NCBI GenBank assembly: GCA_030674185.1
Contig: CM060306.1
Location: 41,891,983 to 41,955,982 of the forward strand
Source of the DNA: Monoplex corrugatus
Taxonomy: Eukaryota > Mollusca > Gastropoda > Littorinimorpha > Ranellidae
DNA: 64,000 bases
Direction: 5' to 3'
In this document: one piece after another, positions 14,401-26,299 of the stretch
How positions within the stretch are numbered: the stretch's first letter is position 1
Layout: the number at the start of each line of letters is the position of its first letter
The notes under the pieces: model-generated
What the model was told of the DNA's origin: nothing
The model's database searches: none
What the model saw: the letters and a program-made list of their open reading frames with translations, nothing else
Translations under genes and position numbers: made by a program

Positions 14401-15620
14401 CACCCACCCCCTACCTCCTGTGGCGTGATTTATGGGATGAAGAAAGGCCGGAAGGCAGGGAGTAAATCGCTCACCGATGTGATGAAAAAAGCCGGGGAAT
14501 ATAGCACACTAAGCTTCCACGTTTTCAAAGGCCAACAAAAGTCAACCCTATAGTTATCGACGTGCCGCAAACCAATGAGAGTAGTGCTTTTGTTCCTGTA
14601 ATCTTTTAATCCAGCCATGTCGGAAGCGGCTGACAGATAGTTTTTGCAGACAAAACCTGCTTTAAAGCTGAAAGACCGCAACTCTTCGATCGTTCTCATT
14701 GTCAGTGATGCCTATGGTGGTGGCGGTGTTGTGTGTGTGTGTGTGGTTCTAATGTGATCAGAGTGTATCTGGGGATATAAGACATACATTGTGATGCGAT
14801 CTGTGTGGTGCTGACCATGTTTCATGGGGAAAGGCAGACTTGCAACCTCATAGCTCCCTGCTCTGCGTGTCTGTATGCACACCTGATTACCAGCCTTCTA
14901 ATGGATTGCGGATAAAGTGTTTTCCTCGTAATGTATAGGTTGTGGTTGTGATTTGTTGCTCCCTGGAGTGCAGGGATCATTGCGAGTAAAGAGAGAAAGC
15001 TCGTCCATAGCCCAGGTCTCTTGTTTATTCTGTTGGCGCTAATGCCAAGTGTAGTATTGGAATATTATTTTACTAATTATAGACTAAAACCGGCGTGTTA
15101 CATACTTCAGTAGAGCTGTATACGAGTAAGAGTCACGGAACTAGAGAAAAAAAGATATAAAATGTGACTTAAATTTAGGCTGGTACTGACAACTTTAAAC
15201 CATGAAAAAAGGTAGAGGTAAATAACATAACTTTAAAGAAAAAAAAAGATAAAACAACGATAATGAAAAAGTTGCCTTGAAAAAGATGTAAGCTTTTGAT
15301 AATATACGAGCTTTTTGTATTACAAGGCATCGTATTTTATTCATAGGACAAGTCAGATCAGAAACCAGTTTATACTAAATTAAATTTCAATCACGGACTC
15401 ACGGTTGAGACGTCTTCATCTGGTATTCTTTCGTGTCAAACACATTCTTCTTTAAAATCCTCTTTTCTTGGCACAGGCCATATCAGTTTGAAGAGTTTAT
15501 GATTAGTACAAGCCTTCTTCCACCTTTATATTGAACACGTAGACAGAATTGGATTTAAATGTGGATTGTTTTTACTTAACTGAAATCTGACGTATGGAAT
15601 TTGAATTCTGTTCAAGAGCG
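11470..15620. other. Long intergenic stretch, no supported gene
   Basis: I found no convincing gene. At 12478-12545 there is a short sequence like the L2/CR1 3' tail (GCGCTTTGATTTGAATT, then CCGTATAAATACTGTAATTA), probably a LINE remnant in + orientation. A 101-codon open frame at 12936-13241 and a minus-strand frame at 14430-14699 have no recognisable motif. 13970-14430 is locally C-rich. The rest is AT-rich and unstructured to the eye. Confidence 0.55.
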
Positions 15621-15624
15621 ATTT

Positions 15625-15800
15625 ATCACACTCGGATAATGACACATGTGCTCCACCCAAATCTGCCAGCAATTATCTGGCAGCCTCTGAGTCTGAGCAA
15701 AATCCTGTGCCAGCAAAGGTGTTGAAATGGAGAGGGCAACAGGAGCTGCAAAACGCTAAGCTGACACCGTTCAAATGACTGGAATATTAAGAATGGGCGG
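15625..15800 (-). repeat. SINE-like dispersed repeat, family X
   Basis: Contains CTCCACCCAAATCTGCCAGC, AATTATCTGGCAG and GAAATGGAGAGGG, then GCTAAGCTGACA. The same blocks recur at 19087-19262 (same orientation) and, reversed, at about 31835-31935, 48065-48230 and 42695-42750. No coding capacity. Confidence 0.75.
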
Positions 15801-15839
15801 TGAACAAGCCAACTTTTACGTTGCGAGGTGGGATTGATC

Positions 15840-16140
15840 TCGAGACATGATACCTCGAGTTTTCGGTGTACCTGTGCCCGCCTATGTGTCGAACCCACCA
15901 ACCTTGCTTTATCGGCACAGCGTTCTAATCCGTTGAGCTAATAGACCCCCCCCCCCCCGGAATAAAACAAACAAACAAAAACAAACAACAAGCAGCAAAA
16001 AATACAAACGAACAAATACACTAAAGCCACCAACAATGAGAATTCAAAACCAAAACACGAACTTGTGGCCTCCGTGGGGATCGAACCCATGGCCCTGAGT
16101 TATCAGCACGGCGTTCTTTATTTACTGAGCTGTCGAGCAA
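15840..16140 (-). repeat. tRNA-like SINE heads (two, antisense)
   Basis: Two segments read on the minus strand contain a B-box-like GGTTCGA/GGTTCGATC core (near 15890 and 16080) with an upstream A-box-like GCTCA/AGCTCAGTA element. Neither folds convincingly into a complete cloverleaf by eye, so they are more likely SINE heads than functional tRNAs. A poly-C run (about 15947-15957) and CAAA repeats lie between them. Confidence 0.55.
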
Positions 16141-16369
16141 TTTAAACAAAATTAAATGAAATCCTTCTGAACCGGTTTGGTATAAAAATCAGATATAGTT
16201 TACAACGTTTGTAGTCCTTGCATTCATCATAAGGTTTGCTATGAGACAAATAATGCCGTTTTCGTTTGTTTATTCCTGATATAAAAGAACATGTCGTCCT
16301 TGAATCAAGTTATCAACCAGGTAACAATGTGTATCGTAGTCATCAATCTGCTAAAGATCGCAAGACAAA

Positions 16370-16492
16370 AAAGAAAACAAACAAACAACAAACAAAAAAC
16401 GAACAAACAAATATGCAAACAGACAGACAAACAAACAAACAAACAAACAAACAAACAAACAAGCAACAAACAAACAAATAAACAAAGACACA
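16370..16492. repeat. (CAAA)n microsatellite
   Basis: CAAA units with CAGA and GCAA interruptions. 16500-17320 shows nothing gene-like. Confidence 0.93.
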
Positions 16493-17324
16493 AAGCTGAT
16501 TATTGAATTAAAAAACAACAATATTGTCGATCGTTATTTACCTTTTTTCTATTTTTACTATAAAGTAAGGCGAAACAACAAAACGACACACTGAAACAAG
16601 GGAACGACTCACAATACTGTGAGTTCTTTCCCTTCCGTTTATTATGCATCTTTTCAGTAACCATGTCTTCAAAAACAAGGTAGGCATGTTTAATCATTTA
16701 AAATCAAGCCAAAAAATCTGTGTTAATTCTGTTAAAAGATTGAGGCTTGTGTAATCCAAAAATATAAACGTACACATTCATACAATCCACTGTAACAAAT
16801 CACTGACTCAAAATTTACTTAAATTGCATCGCAATCCAGAAATTCTTATTGGCACGTTCGGATAATAAACGAACAGGACAGATAGTCTCTTTTACCAGTT
16901 ACAAGCTTTTTAGCTATTTTTCTTTCTTTCTTCCTATTTTTTTCAATATAGAAGATCGAACAACAGCCGTCACTTAGCAACGCCGCTCATTGATCTGCCG
17001 TGGATCCGTCAACAAACTTCACAAAGCATCCGCTGTATCAAAGCCAGGGTGCAGTTTGTGGACGGACGCAGTTAACGAGTGTATTTCATCCTCCGTCTCA
17101 TATGCATATTCAGGTAATCAAACACGGAATACCCATTCGTTGGAGGGACATTCGAAATGGCGGTATTGTCGTTGTTAAAGATTACGTTACCAGGATTTCA
17201 ATTTAAGTGTGGTCAATGAAGCGTCAGAGCAACAGATTGATTCCATACATGGTCCGGAATTATCATAACTATGTTTGCCGAGCTACGGAGATCCTTAATC
17301 AGCAGTGTCAAAAATTTCAGTTTT

Positions 17325-17920
17325 CAGTTTCAATTTCTCAAGATGACGTCTCCGCGGTCGAAATAAAATCCATATGCACTAACGTCACAGGTGCCATGTG
17401 ATGGAGAAGATCAAGAATGATCACGGCACAAGCCTTAAGCCTGCACATAAATCCATGAGCTGGCCAGGTCCTGAGGGAGCGAGGTGGCAGAGACCTCAAC
17501 ACTTCCTGAGGCCAGCACCACGAGTGCGGCACCTATCCCCTATCCCTCGCTTTAAATTCATATTCATATTCACTATTTTTTTAAACCAAGACTTCAGAAA
17601 GGCAAGAATGCTAACTGGTCTTCAAGGGTGGGACCTGGGAAATCAACCAATCTCTCCAACGTTTATTATCAATGCAGCCGGACAATACCCTGCTCTTCAC
17701 GATTTTCAACTGCCGTGGGTTCTGAAGCGTGCGCAGCCAGAAGGCACACGGGTCCGACTCATTTTTCGTCACCCCCCCCCCCTCCCCCCGAAGGACTAGA
17801 CATTCAGTTCGATTTTCCGGTCAAATTGAGCAAAAAAGTCGAGTCCTCTACGGAGAGCGAACCATGGAACCTCGAGTTTAGTTATTGCCAGGCGAACGTA
17901 CGAACCATTCTGCCACTCTT
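17325..17920 (-). repeat. Composite SINE-like repeat (families Y/Z, antisense)
   Basis: The left end is the reverse complement of the family Y 3' block (TTTCAATTTCTCAAGATG). Further right are GAGGTGGCAGAGACCTCAAC (also seen at about 25645-25670 and 51310-51335) and antisense tRNA-like segments near 17790-17900. It appears to be a longer composite element carrying a tRNA-like head and a family Y tail. Confidence 0.55.
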
Positions 17921-18399
17921 CTCCCCAGCGTCAAAAACATTCGTGTAAACCGTAGACGTTGGCAAGGTCTCGCAGTTCAAAGTTGAAGTCTTTCTCAGAG
18001 ATCGTACAATGTAGGTTACATTCTAGTAGAATAGAGACATACAGAAATGCCTTTTCATCATAATTGTCGATGCCCTATTACAGCTCTGCGTATTTCAAAT
18101 TCGAATTGGGGATGAGACGTGGGATTGTAACAGTGCAAGAGCTAAGGAAGGTAACTGAAATGTGTAGTATTCTCCGATCGAATTCTATACAGTGGGATAT
18201 AAGCGGCAGCATATTGGCAAGTTAGGGCTTAAACGCCTCATACTTTCTGTTCTTTGTCATCGGTTTGATTGATGGTATCTTCATTACATTAGAATTCACT
18301 GCTAGGACCAACGCCTGTTTCTGTTATTTACAAGTTTTTATTGGTTTACTTGCCTTTTGCTTTCGTTGTCTTTCTTTCGAATGTGCTGCCCCCACCCCA

Positions 18400-18664
18400 C
18401 TTTCTCTCTCTCATTTTCTCTCTCTCTGTCTGTTTCTGTGTCTCTCTCTGCCTGTCTGTCTCTGTCTCGCTCTCTCTCTCTCTCTCTTTCTTTCTGTCTT
18501 TGTCTCTGTCCTCTGTCACTGTCTCCCTATCTCTGTCCATCTGTCTGTCCGTCCGTCTGTCTGTCTCAGTCTCCGTCTCTGTCTCTCTCTGTCTCTGTGT
18601 CTGTCTGTTTCTATCTGTCTGTCTGTCTGTCTCTGTCCGTCTGTCTGTTTGTCTGTCTGTCTCA

Positions 18665-18733
<69 letters not shown>

Positions 18734-18772
18734 TCACACACACACACACACACACTATCACACACACAATTA
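18400..18772. repeat. (CTGT/CTCT)n then (CA)n microsatellite
   Basis: About 260 bp of CTGT/CTCT repeats followed by about 105 bp of CA repeats. The roughly 139-196-codon open frames on both strands are artefacts of these repeats. Confidence 0.95.
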
Positions 18773-19086
18773 ATTCCCGTTTCGCGTTCTCCGTCGCCGT
18801 TACCAGCCTCTGTCGAGATCAGTCAAAGGACAAGCCTATCCGCGACGTAACGTAGGCTTATATTTATCGATCTTGTTTTTCGACAGCCGTGTCCAAGACC
18901 CGCCAGACGATCTCATAGTTCAAAGAACCACATTGTCTCATCCAATATTTGACAACAATCGATACAGAAAGCTAAACTGGTCGGTCAGTATCGTTCACTT
19001 TGTTTTGGTCAGTGAGGTAAACACTGTGCAGGCAGATTTGCCTAAATTGCGTGTTTTGAAGTTTGTTTGTATTGTTGTTCAAGAGA

Positions 19087-19262
19087 GATTCGTCGCACAC
19101 GGATGATTTCGTATGCCCTCCACTCCACCCAAATCTGCCAGCAATTATCTCTAACTGGCAGACTCCTTAAGCCTGCGCAAAACTCTGCGTTGACAAGGTC
19201 TTGAAATGGGGAGGGGAGGGAAGGGACTATCAAGCTCTAAGCTGACATCACCAGAAGGATGG
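19087..19262 (-). repeat. SINE-like dispersed repeat, family X
   Basis: Near match to 15625-15800 (CTCCACCCAAATCTGCCAGC, then CTTGAAATGGGGAGG and CTAAGCTGACATCA). It directly abuts the 28-bp satellite array, whose first unit begins in GGATGGAAACATTAAATATG. Confidence 0.75.
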
Positions 19263-20082
19263 AAACATTAAATATGGATAGCAACTAGACAAACATTAAA
19301 TATGGATAGCAACTAGACAAACATTAAATATGGATAGCAACTAGACAAACATTAAATATGGATAGCAACTAGACAAACATTAAATATGGATAGCAACTAG
19401 ACAAACATTAAATATGGATAGCAACTAGACAAACATTAAATATGGATAGCAACTAGACAAACATTAAATATGGATAGCAACTAGACAAACATTAAATATG
19501 GATAGCAACTAGACAAACATTAAATATGGATAGCAATTAGACAAACATTAAATATGGATGGCAGCTAGACAAACATTAAATATGGATGGCAACTAGACAA
19601 ACATTTAATATGGATAGCAACTAGACAAACATTAAATATGGATAGCAACCAGGCAAACATTAAATATGAATAGCAACCAGACAAACATTAAATATGGATA
19701 GCAACTAGACATTAAATATGGATAGCAATTAGACAAACAAATATGGATGGCAGCTAGACAAACATTAAATATGGATAGCAACTAGACAAACATTAAATAT
19801 GGATAGCAACTAGACAAACATTAAATATGGATAGCAACTAGACAAACAGTAAATATAGATAGCAACTAGACAAACATTAAATATGGATAGCAACTAGACA
19901 AACATTAAATATTGATGGCAGCTAGACAAACATTAAATGTGGATAGCAGCTAGACAAACATTAAATATGGATAGCAACTAGACAAACATTAAATATGGAT
20001 AGCAACTAGACAATCATTAAATATGGATAGCAATTAGACAAACATTAAATATGGATAGCAGCTAGATAAACATTAAATATAA
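19253..20082. repeat. 28-bp satellite array, left part
   Basis: About 29 tandem copies of a 28-bp unit with core ATATGGATAGCAACTAGAC followed by AAACATTAA. Variants (GCAGCTAG, GCAATTAG, GATGGCA) are interspersed, and some units are shortened. The array continues at 21120 after a LINE insertion. Confidence 0.95.
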
Positions 20083-21119
20083 TAATATAATAATAATATA
20101 TTTTTTTTATATAGCGCAAAATCTTGATAAAATCAAATCTAAGCGCTGAGCGTATACATGCATACATACCTACATACATATGAGCGTATACATGCATACA
20201 TACATGCATACAAACTTACATACATAAATCTAAGCTGAGCGTATACATGCATACATACATACATACATAAATCTAAGCGTATACATACATACATACATAC
20301 GTACGCACATGCATACATAATAATTACAATATTTATATATCGCAAAATCTCGACAAAATCAAATCCAAGCGCCGAAAAGACACACACGCACGCACGCACG
20401 CATGCACACACACGCGCACACACACACACACACGCATGGCCACAAATGGGGAGAAAGAATAAAAGCAATAAAAGCAAGAATAAAAGCAATGGAAAACCAC
20501 ACGAGAGCACATCATATACAATTATATATTAAAACAAAGTGATTCCCCTCCGAGCGGAGACAGGCTGCAGAGGGGGGTTGAGTGAGGTTAGGATTTTATG
20601 CAGAGGAGAAAAGGTGAGTTTTGAGAGCGGACTTGAAGGAGGCAAAAGTAGGTTGCTGACGGACTGAGAGAGGAAGTTTGTTCCAGGAGAGTGGACCAGA
20701 AACAGAGAAGGCTCGTGGACCATAGGTATTGAGCTTAGTACGTGGAAAGCGAAAAGTCAGAGGATCGGAGGCAGAGCGGAGGGTACGTGAGGGAACATAG
20801 ATCTCAAGTAGGCTTGACAGGTAATCGGGGGCTGCGTTATTGAGGCTTTTGTAGCACATGGTGTCTAGTTTGTACTGTATGCGCTTTGATACAGGGAGCC
20901 AGTGAAGTTGTGCCAGGAGAGGAGATATGTGGTCAGCTTTTTTCTTTTTGAGTACAAGGCGTACAGCAATGTTTTGAATGCGCTGTAGGATGTGAATGGT
21001 GGAGGCAGGAAGACCAGACAGGAGTGAATTGCAATAGTCAAGGCGAGACATTATGAAGGAGAGAACGAGTTTTGCAGTTGTTTCGACAGAGAGATACTTC
21101 CTGATCAGGCTTATACGAT
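20083..21119 (-). mobile_element. L2/CR1-like LINE 3' end inserted in satellite
   Basis: Minus-strand 5'-truncated LINE, about 1.04 kb. The open frame ending at 20596 encodes the same RT C-terminus as 61084-63054 ([38 protein letters not shown]) without a stop. Its 3' UTR has CA/TATG-type microsatellites and two tail copies (about 20095-20150 and 20335-20382), as in the 2275-3250 copy. The 5' edge falls at CTTATACG/ATGGA, where the LINE and the satellite share the bases ATGGA. Confidence 0.9.
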
Positions 21120-22305
21120 GGATAGCAACTAGACAAACATTAAATATGGATAGCAACTAGAGAAACATTAAACATGGATAGCAACTAGACAAACATTAAA
21201 TATGGATAGCAGCTAGACAAACATTAAATATGGATAGCAGCTAGACAAACATTAAATATGGATAGCAACCAGGCAAACATTAAATATGGATAGCAACTAG
21301 ACAAACATTAAATATGGATAGCAGCTAGACAAACATTAAATATGGATAGCAACTAGACAAACATTAACAACTAGACAAACATTAAATATGGATAGCAACT
21401 AGACAAACATTAAATATGGATAGCAGCTAGACAAACATTAAATATGGATAGCAGCTAGACAAACATTAAATATAGATAGCAGCTAGACAAACATTAAATA
21501 TGGATAGCAACTAGACAAACATTAAATATGCTTAGCAGCTAGACAAACATTAAATATGGATAGCAGCTAAACAAACATTAAATATGGATAGCAACTAGAC
21601 AAACCTTAAATATGGATAGCAACTAGACAAACATTAAATATGGATGGCAGCTAGACAAACATTAAATATGGATAGCAACTAGACAAACATTAAACATGGA
21701 TAGCAACTAGACAAACATTAAATATGGATAGCGACTAGACAAACATTAAATATGGATAGCAACTAGACAAACATTAACAACTAGACAAACATTGAATATG
21801 GATAGCAACTAGACAAACATTCACAACTAGACAAATATTAAATATGGATAGCTACTAGACAAACATTAAATATGGATAGCAACTAAACAAACATTCACAA
21901 CTAGACAAACATTAAATATGGATAGCTACTAGACAAACATTAAATATGGATAGCAACTAGACACACATTAAACATGGATAGCAACCAGACAAACATTAAA
22001 TATGGATAGCAACTAGACAAACATTAAATATGGATAGCGACTAGACAAACATTAAATATGGATAGCAACTAGATAAACATTAAATATGGATAGCAACTAG
22101 ACAAACATTAAATATGGATAGCGACTAGACAAACATTAAATATGGATAGCAGCTAGATAAACATTAAATATGGATAGCAACTAGACAAACATTAAATATG
22201 GATAGCAACTAGACAAACATTAAATATAGATAGCGACTAGACAAACATTAAATATGGATAGCAACTAGATAAACATTAAATATGGATAGCAACTAGACAG
22301 TTTTT
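21120..22305. repeat. 28-bp satellite array, right part
   Basis: About 42 further copies of the 28-bp unit. Several truncated units lack the ATATGGATAG portion (for example near 21367, 21776, 21823 and 21895), giving local higher-order spacing. The array ends at GACAGTTTTTAATC. Confidence 0.95.
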
Positions 22306-22640
22306 AATCATTGTTACGGTCTGGGACCGAGCTCAAAATATCAGATCTTGAGTCCAGGGCTCTATCAAAAGAACCAACCCACGTAAGTGGTACTAGGCCC
22401 ATCATCATTCATGCTTGGATTGGATTAATTGTATTGTTGTTTTGTTATTGTTGTTGTTGTTTTTGATGGTGATGATGATGGTGATGGTATTTGTCTGTTC
22501 TTTTGTTTTGTCTCAACGGAATTTGTCTGCGTGAAATGCAGGAAGCTCTCCCAGGAGAGAGCACGTTGCCATAGTTTGGGCGCAGCATTTTTTCTCATTT
22601 CTTTCTGTCCCTGTATACGACCTTTTTCTTTTGGCCTATG
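22306..22640. other. Spacer between satellite and RTE-like LINE
   Basis: Contains GTT/GAT trinucleotide-rich sequence at 22432-22490. Nothing else is recognised. Confidence 0.55.
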
Positions 22641-22645
22641 CCAGT

Positions 22646-22648
22646 GTT

Positions 22649-22680
<32 letters not shown>

Positions 22681-22682
22681 CA
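22646..22682. repeat. (TA)n microsatellite at LINE 3' end
   Basis: A TA/CATA run that immediately adjoins the ATC (minus strand GAT) trinucleotide tail of the neighbouring RTE-like element. Confidence 0.9.
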
Positions 22683-22699
22683 TATCATCATCATCATCA

Positions 22700-23764
22700 T
22701 CAGTCCCGTAGTCTGGTTGACCGTTGGGGCACCACTGAAGATTTTGCAACCAACTTCCTCCACTCCTCACGGTCCTCAGCTTTCCGCAGAATGATATTCC
22801 ATTCAAGGCCAGTCCACTCTCTGATATTGTCTTCCCATCTTTTTCTCTGTCTGCCTCTTCGTCTCCCTCCCTGAACTGTTCCCTGCAAGACGGTCTTGGC
22901 CAGTCCAGATGATCGTGTGACGTGCCCGTACCACCTCAGTTTGCGTCTTTTCACTGAGGTCAGGAGGTCTTCATACGGCCCGATGGCGTTTTCGATTCGG
23001 GTTTTCACTTCCTTATTGGTTATATGATCTTTGTACGAGATACCAAGGAGTTTGCGGAAGCATCTCATCTCCATTGCCTGTATCCTTCTTTCAATGTCTG
23101 CTGTTATGGTCCATGTTTCGCATGCATACAAAAATATTGACATGACCAGGGAACGCATCAGTCTGATCTTGGAGCCGATTGCGATATTCTTGTCGTTCCA
23201 GATGACTTTTAGCTTGGTCATTGCAGCTGTGGTCTGGGCAATCCTGGAAAGTACCTCGGGCTTTGATCCTTCATCTGATACTATAGCTCCCAGATATTTA
23301 AATCTATGGACGGTCTCAAGTTTCTTGTTATCTATGGTAATGTCAGTGCTGATGCCATTGGTATTATTTGTCATCAACTGGGTTTTCTCTGCACTGATCT
23401 GCATGCCATATGCTGTGGAGGCCTCATCAAGATGTTTTATCAAGCTGACTAACTCTTGCTCTTGCCCAGCTAGTCCGTCAATGTCGTCGGCAAAACGCAA
23501 GTTTGTGATTGTTCTACCTCCGATGTTGACTGTTCCCTCGTGGTCTTCAAGTGCGTCAGCCATTATTCTCTCTACGAAGATGTTGAAGAGAGTGGGGGAG
23601 AGCAGGCATCCTTGGCGTACTCCAACTGTGGTTCGGAACCATTCGCCTATGTTGTTGTCATGGTAGACTGCACTGGTCGCCTTTTCGTAGAGGCATTCTA
23701 TGGTTCTGATCAGGTTGGCATTGATGTTGTACAGCCTCATGGTTGCCACAAGGCTGCGTGCCAA
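22700..23764 (-). pseudogene. RTE-like reverse transcriptase, C-terminal 354 residues
   Basis: The open frame carries RT motif B, VGVRQGCLLSPTLFN (about residues 47-61), and the catalytic FADD box (about 91-94). It continues through a YLGAIVSDEG motif to a basic C-terminal region with RRKLRWYGHVTR and GGRRRGRQRKRW. That is typical of RTE and related LINE ORF2 proteins. Motif A is in another frame at the right, so a frameshift near 23750-23765 splits the enzyme. With its 5' end missing it cannot be an autonomous element. Confidence 0.87.
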
Positions 23765-23943
23765 ACTCTGTCGAATGCCTTCTTGAAGTCCACGAAGACG
23801 TGGTAAAGGCCTTGCTGGTGTTGCAGGTATTTCTCACAGAGTAATCTGAGGTTGAAAATTTGCTCTGTGGTACTTCTTCCTGGTCTGAAACCTGCCTGCT
23901 CTTCTTTTATTATCTCCTCAGCTTGTGGCTTCAGTCTACTCAT
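23737..23943 (-). pseudogene. RTE-like reverse transcriptase, motif A fragment
   Basis: Encodes EEQAGFRPGRSTTEQIF and HVFVDFKKAFDRVWH (RT motif A with the catalytic Asp) in a frame shifted from the downstream fragment. The two overlap at about 23737-23764, the site of the disabling indel. Confidence 0.85.
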
Positions 23944-23954
23944 GTAATCTTGCT

Positions 23955-24190
23955 ATGGACGGCTCCTTTGTTGCCGTGGGGTCTTTAACGCGGGTTCGTT
24001 AGTGCATGGTGCACACGAGACCTCGGGGTTTATCGTCCCTTCCGAAATAACAGCACCCAGATCACAAAAGAATCTAGGTCTGGTGAAGGCGAAAGAGGAA
24101 AATCTCTTTCTGACTGGGAATCGAACGCAAGATACTGGCGTTCAAGATGGGTGGGTGCTGTATCCACTAGGCCACACATTCCACTAGGAT
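23955..24190 (-). repeat. SINE-like repeat with antisense tRNA-like head
   Basis: Contains CCTCGGGGTTTATCGTCCC and, at the right, GGGAATCGAACGCAAGATAC, then TATCCACTAGGCCACAC. On the minus strand these resemble a tRNA B box and A box. Probably a tRNA-derived SINE. No full cloverleaf is evident. Confidence 0.55.
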
Positions 24191-24493
24191 GAGGAAACAG
24201 TCAATTTCGAAACAGTCAATCCGTCACCAAAACATTTCGAAATCATCGTCAGTAATTGAGACTCGCCAAAAACAACAAGAAACATAACAAACAAACAAAC
24301 AAACAAACCAACAACAAAGCAACATTTCTTGGAGACTGACTTTTTATTGTAAGGAAAATAGTTTTCCTGGTTGTGTATAAATGAACGATGCGTGCTCGAA
24401 CCCCAAATAAAGGAACACGTTAATACATATCATGGACTGATAAGATGTGATAAACCATTCGAAGACGTATCCTAATAAAGTATCACAAAGCGC

Positions 24494-24597
<104 letters not shown>

Positions 24598-24599
24598 TC

Positions 24600-25620
24600 T
24601 GCCAAGTCGTTCTGTCGCATAATTAACTGTACTTCTCTTGCATAAAAAAAAGAAAAGAAAAAAATAGAAGTCGCCACAGCAGCTTTTAATATTGCCAAAT
24701 GCTTTGGACTAGGCTAGCTATTGTTTCCATGTGATACGTAACAAGAAGTGGCCAACAGTCAATATTTATGCTCATGAGCCATAGGATTACAAAGATCTGC
24801 CAATAAGCAATGCCACCATGACAATGTCAGGCTCTCTGTTGTGGAAACGGGGGAGGGGGGAGCCACTCGCAGTCGCAGTAGACAAAGAAAGAAAGGATCA
24901 AGGAGAACAACAAGAAAGAACAAAGGGCAGGTGCACATTCTTTGTGCATTGAATACTAACAGGATTGGAAAGGTATATCAAAAACACGCGTGTAAACCAC
25001 ACACGCGCTTGGACACGTCCGTTTGTACGCGCACAGACACGCGAACATATAAACACAAGCATGCACGCCAGCATGTACGCTTTAACACACATTTTAGGCC
25101 TAATCTCTTGAGCTTTATTTCATTATTTTTGGAGAGAGGGTGGCGAGGAGCGAGGAGGGAGGAGGCAGGAGGGGGGTGGAGGACGGCAGCTGAGGCAGCA
25201 ACTGAAACTGTCACCATTCTGTGCTCTTTCTTCGTAATGCTTAAATCAACGAGAATTCCAGTGAAACGCGTGGACCTAATCCTTTTTAGCCCCTGCCAAT
25301 TTGCCAGTTCTTGTGACCGAAGGTTTACCCTATTTTTAGTGGCATTTACTTGTCACAGTACGATGCATACGTGAACGGAACTTGTGAAAGGGTCAAATGC
25401 CTGATTAGCTCGTAATATTTGACAGTGGCAGCATCTGTCGCCTGTCACATATAGTCACCTTTCACTTATTCCATGTTGTGTCTGCTATATTTTTATGAGG
25501 TATTCCAAGCCAGACACTCTGTCAGTATTAGACTGATGTGTATTTTATGAATGAGTTGTGGGCAGGGAGGGAGAAAGATTTTTGTGATTGGACAGAATCG
25601 GTTTTGAAAAACGGGAAGTT
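24600..25620. other. Intergenic, no supported gene
   Basis: The longest + strand frame (24841-25374) is Arg/Thr/Lys-rich low-complexity sequence read through CA/GA-like DNA. I see no domain, splice signal context or codon pattern that supports it. Confidence 0.5.
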
Positions 25621-25624
25621 GTTT

Positions 25625-25860
25625 CATAACCCTGAGGTTGCAGGAGTGTGAGACGGTAGAGACCTCAACTCTTTTACTTAGGTCCAGCAGCATACTAATG
25701 ACTGTCTCCATCTCCTCTCCCTCGCTGCTCTACCTTCACTGACAGCAGAAAGTCAGGTAGGCTACACACAAATATTCTTGCTCGAGCGAGGTTCGCACTC
25801 TTGCAACTCGTGCGGTCAGATCGGAAGACTGATTGCTCTTACTCTGCGCCAACCAGACGG
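25625..25860 (-). repeat. SINE-like dispersed repeat, family Z
   Basis: Shares GAGACCTCAACTCTTTT-type sequence with 17490 and 51320. Its right end carries an antisense tRNA-like block (GAGGTTCGCACTCTTGC, then GAAGACTGATTGCTC). Confidence 0.5.
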
Positions 25861-26104
25861 GATGGGATGGGATATACTATATAACGCCGTAACTCAAGAC
25901 ACAACAGATCTTTTTATGTCGAAGAAAACACTGTGATCACTTACTGATTATTCACACATTTGGTGTCGATGTTTTAAGAAAGAGTACCCTCCTGCCACGT
26001 AGGTGACCAGGGTTCGTTTCCCGGTCGATGTGCATAATTGCATAATTATTTCATGTTTTTCAGCAACAGACTGGTACACGGAGAGACATGAAACCTTACG
26101 CGAA

Positions 26105-26290
26105 GTAGGACATGAAGATCTTACCAGTGCGTAGGATTTATGAGCTGGTTTATAGTTTATACCATGATCATTATGAATTTTCTCCATCGCCTGGCATCTG
26201 TACGGCAGTGCATATTGAATTTATTCCGACCGTAAAGACACCTTCTAGAGAAAGTGAAACTGCTGATAATACACGTAGAGCAAGAACCAG
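26105..26290 (+). repeat. SINE-like dispersed repeat, family Y
   Basis: Contains CTTACCAGTGCGTAGG, ATACCATGATCATTATG, CAGTGCATATTGAATTTATT and GAAAGTGAAACTG in the same order as 9235-9440. A B-box-like GGGTTCGTTTCCC lies just upstream near 26010. Confidence 0.65.
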
Positions 26291-26299
26291 AAAATGATC

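Larger units (their letters stand above)
22683..23951 (-). mobile_element. RTE-like LINE, 5'-truncated, frameshifted
   Basis: Minus-strand non-LTR retrotransposon piece of about 1.27 kb, ending in a (GAT)n-type trinucleotide tail as RTE-clade elements often do. It encodes a reverse transcriptase from the segment before motif A (FVDFKKAFD) to the C-terminus. The part upstream of motif A and any endonuclease are missing. It lies about 3 kb upstream of the first coding exon of the host gene, in opposite orientation. Confidence 0.88.

Noticed and set aside
23031..23666. 211-codon + strand frame
   Set aside because: It is the antisense shadow of the RTE-like reverse transcriptase on the minus strand.
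24841..25374. 177-codon + strand frame upstream of the host gene
   Set aside because: Low-complexity Arg/Thr/Lys/Gly composition produced by GA- and CA-rich DNA. No domain and no start support.
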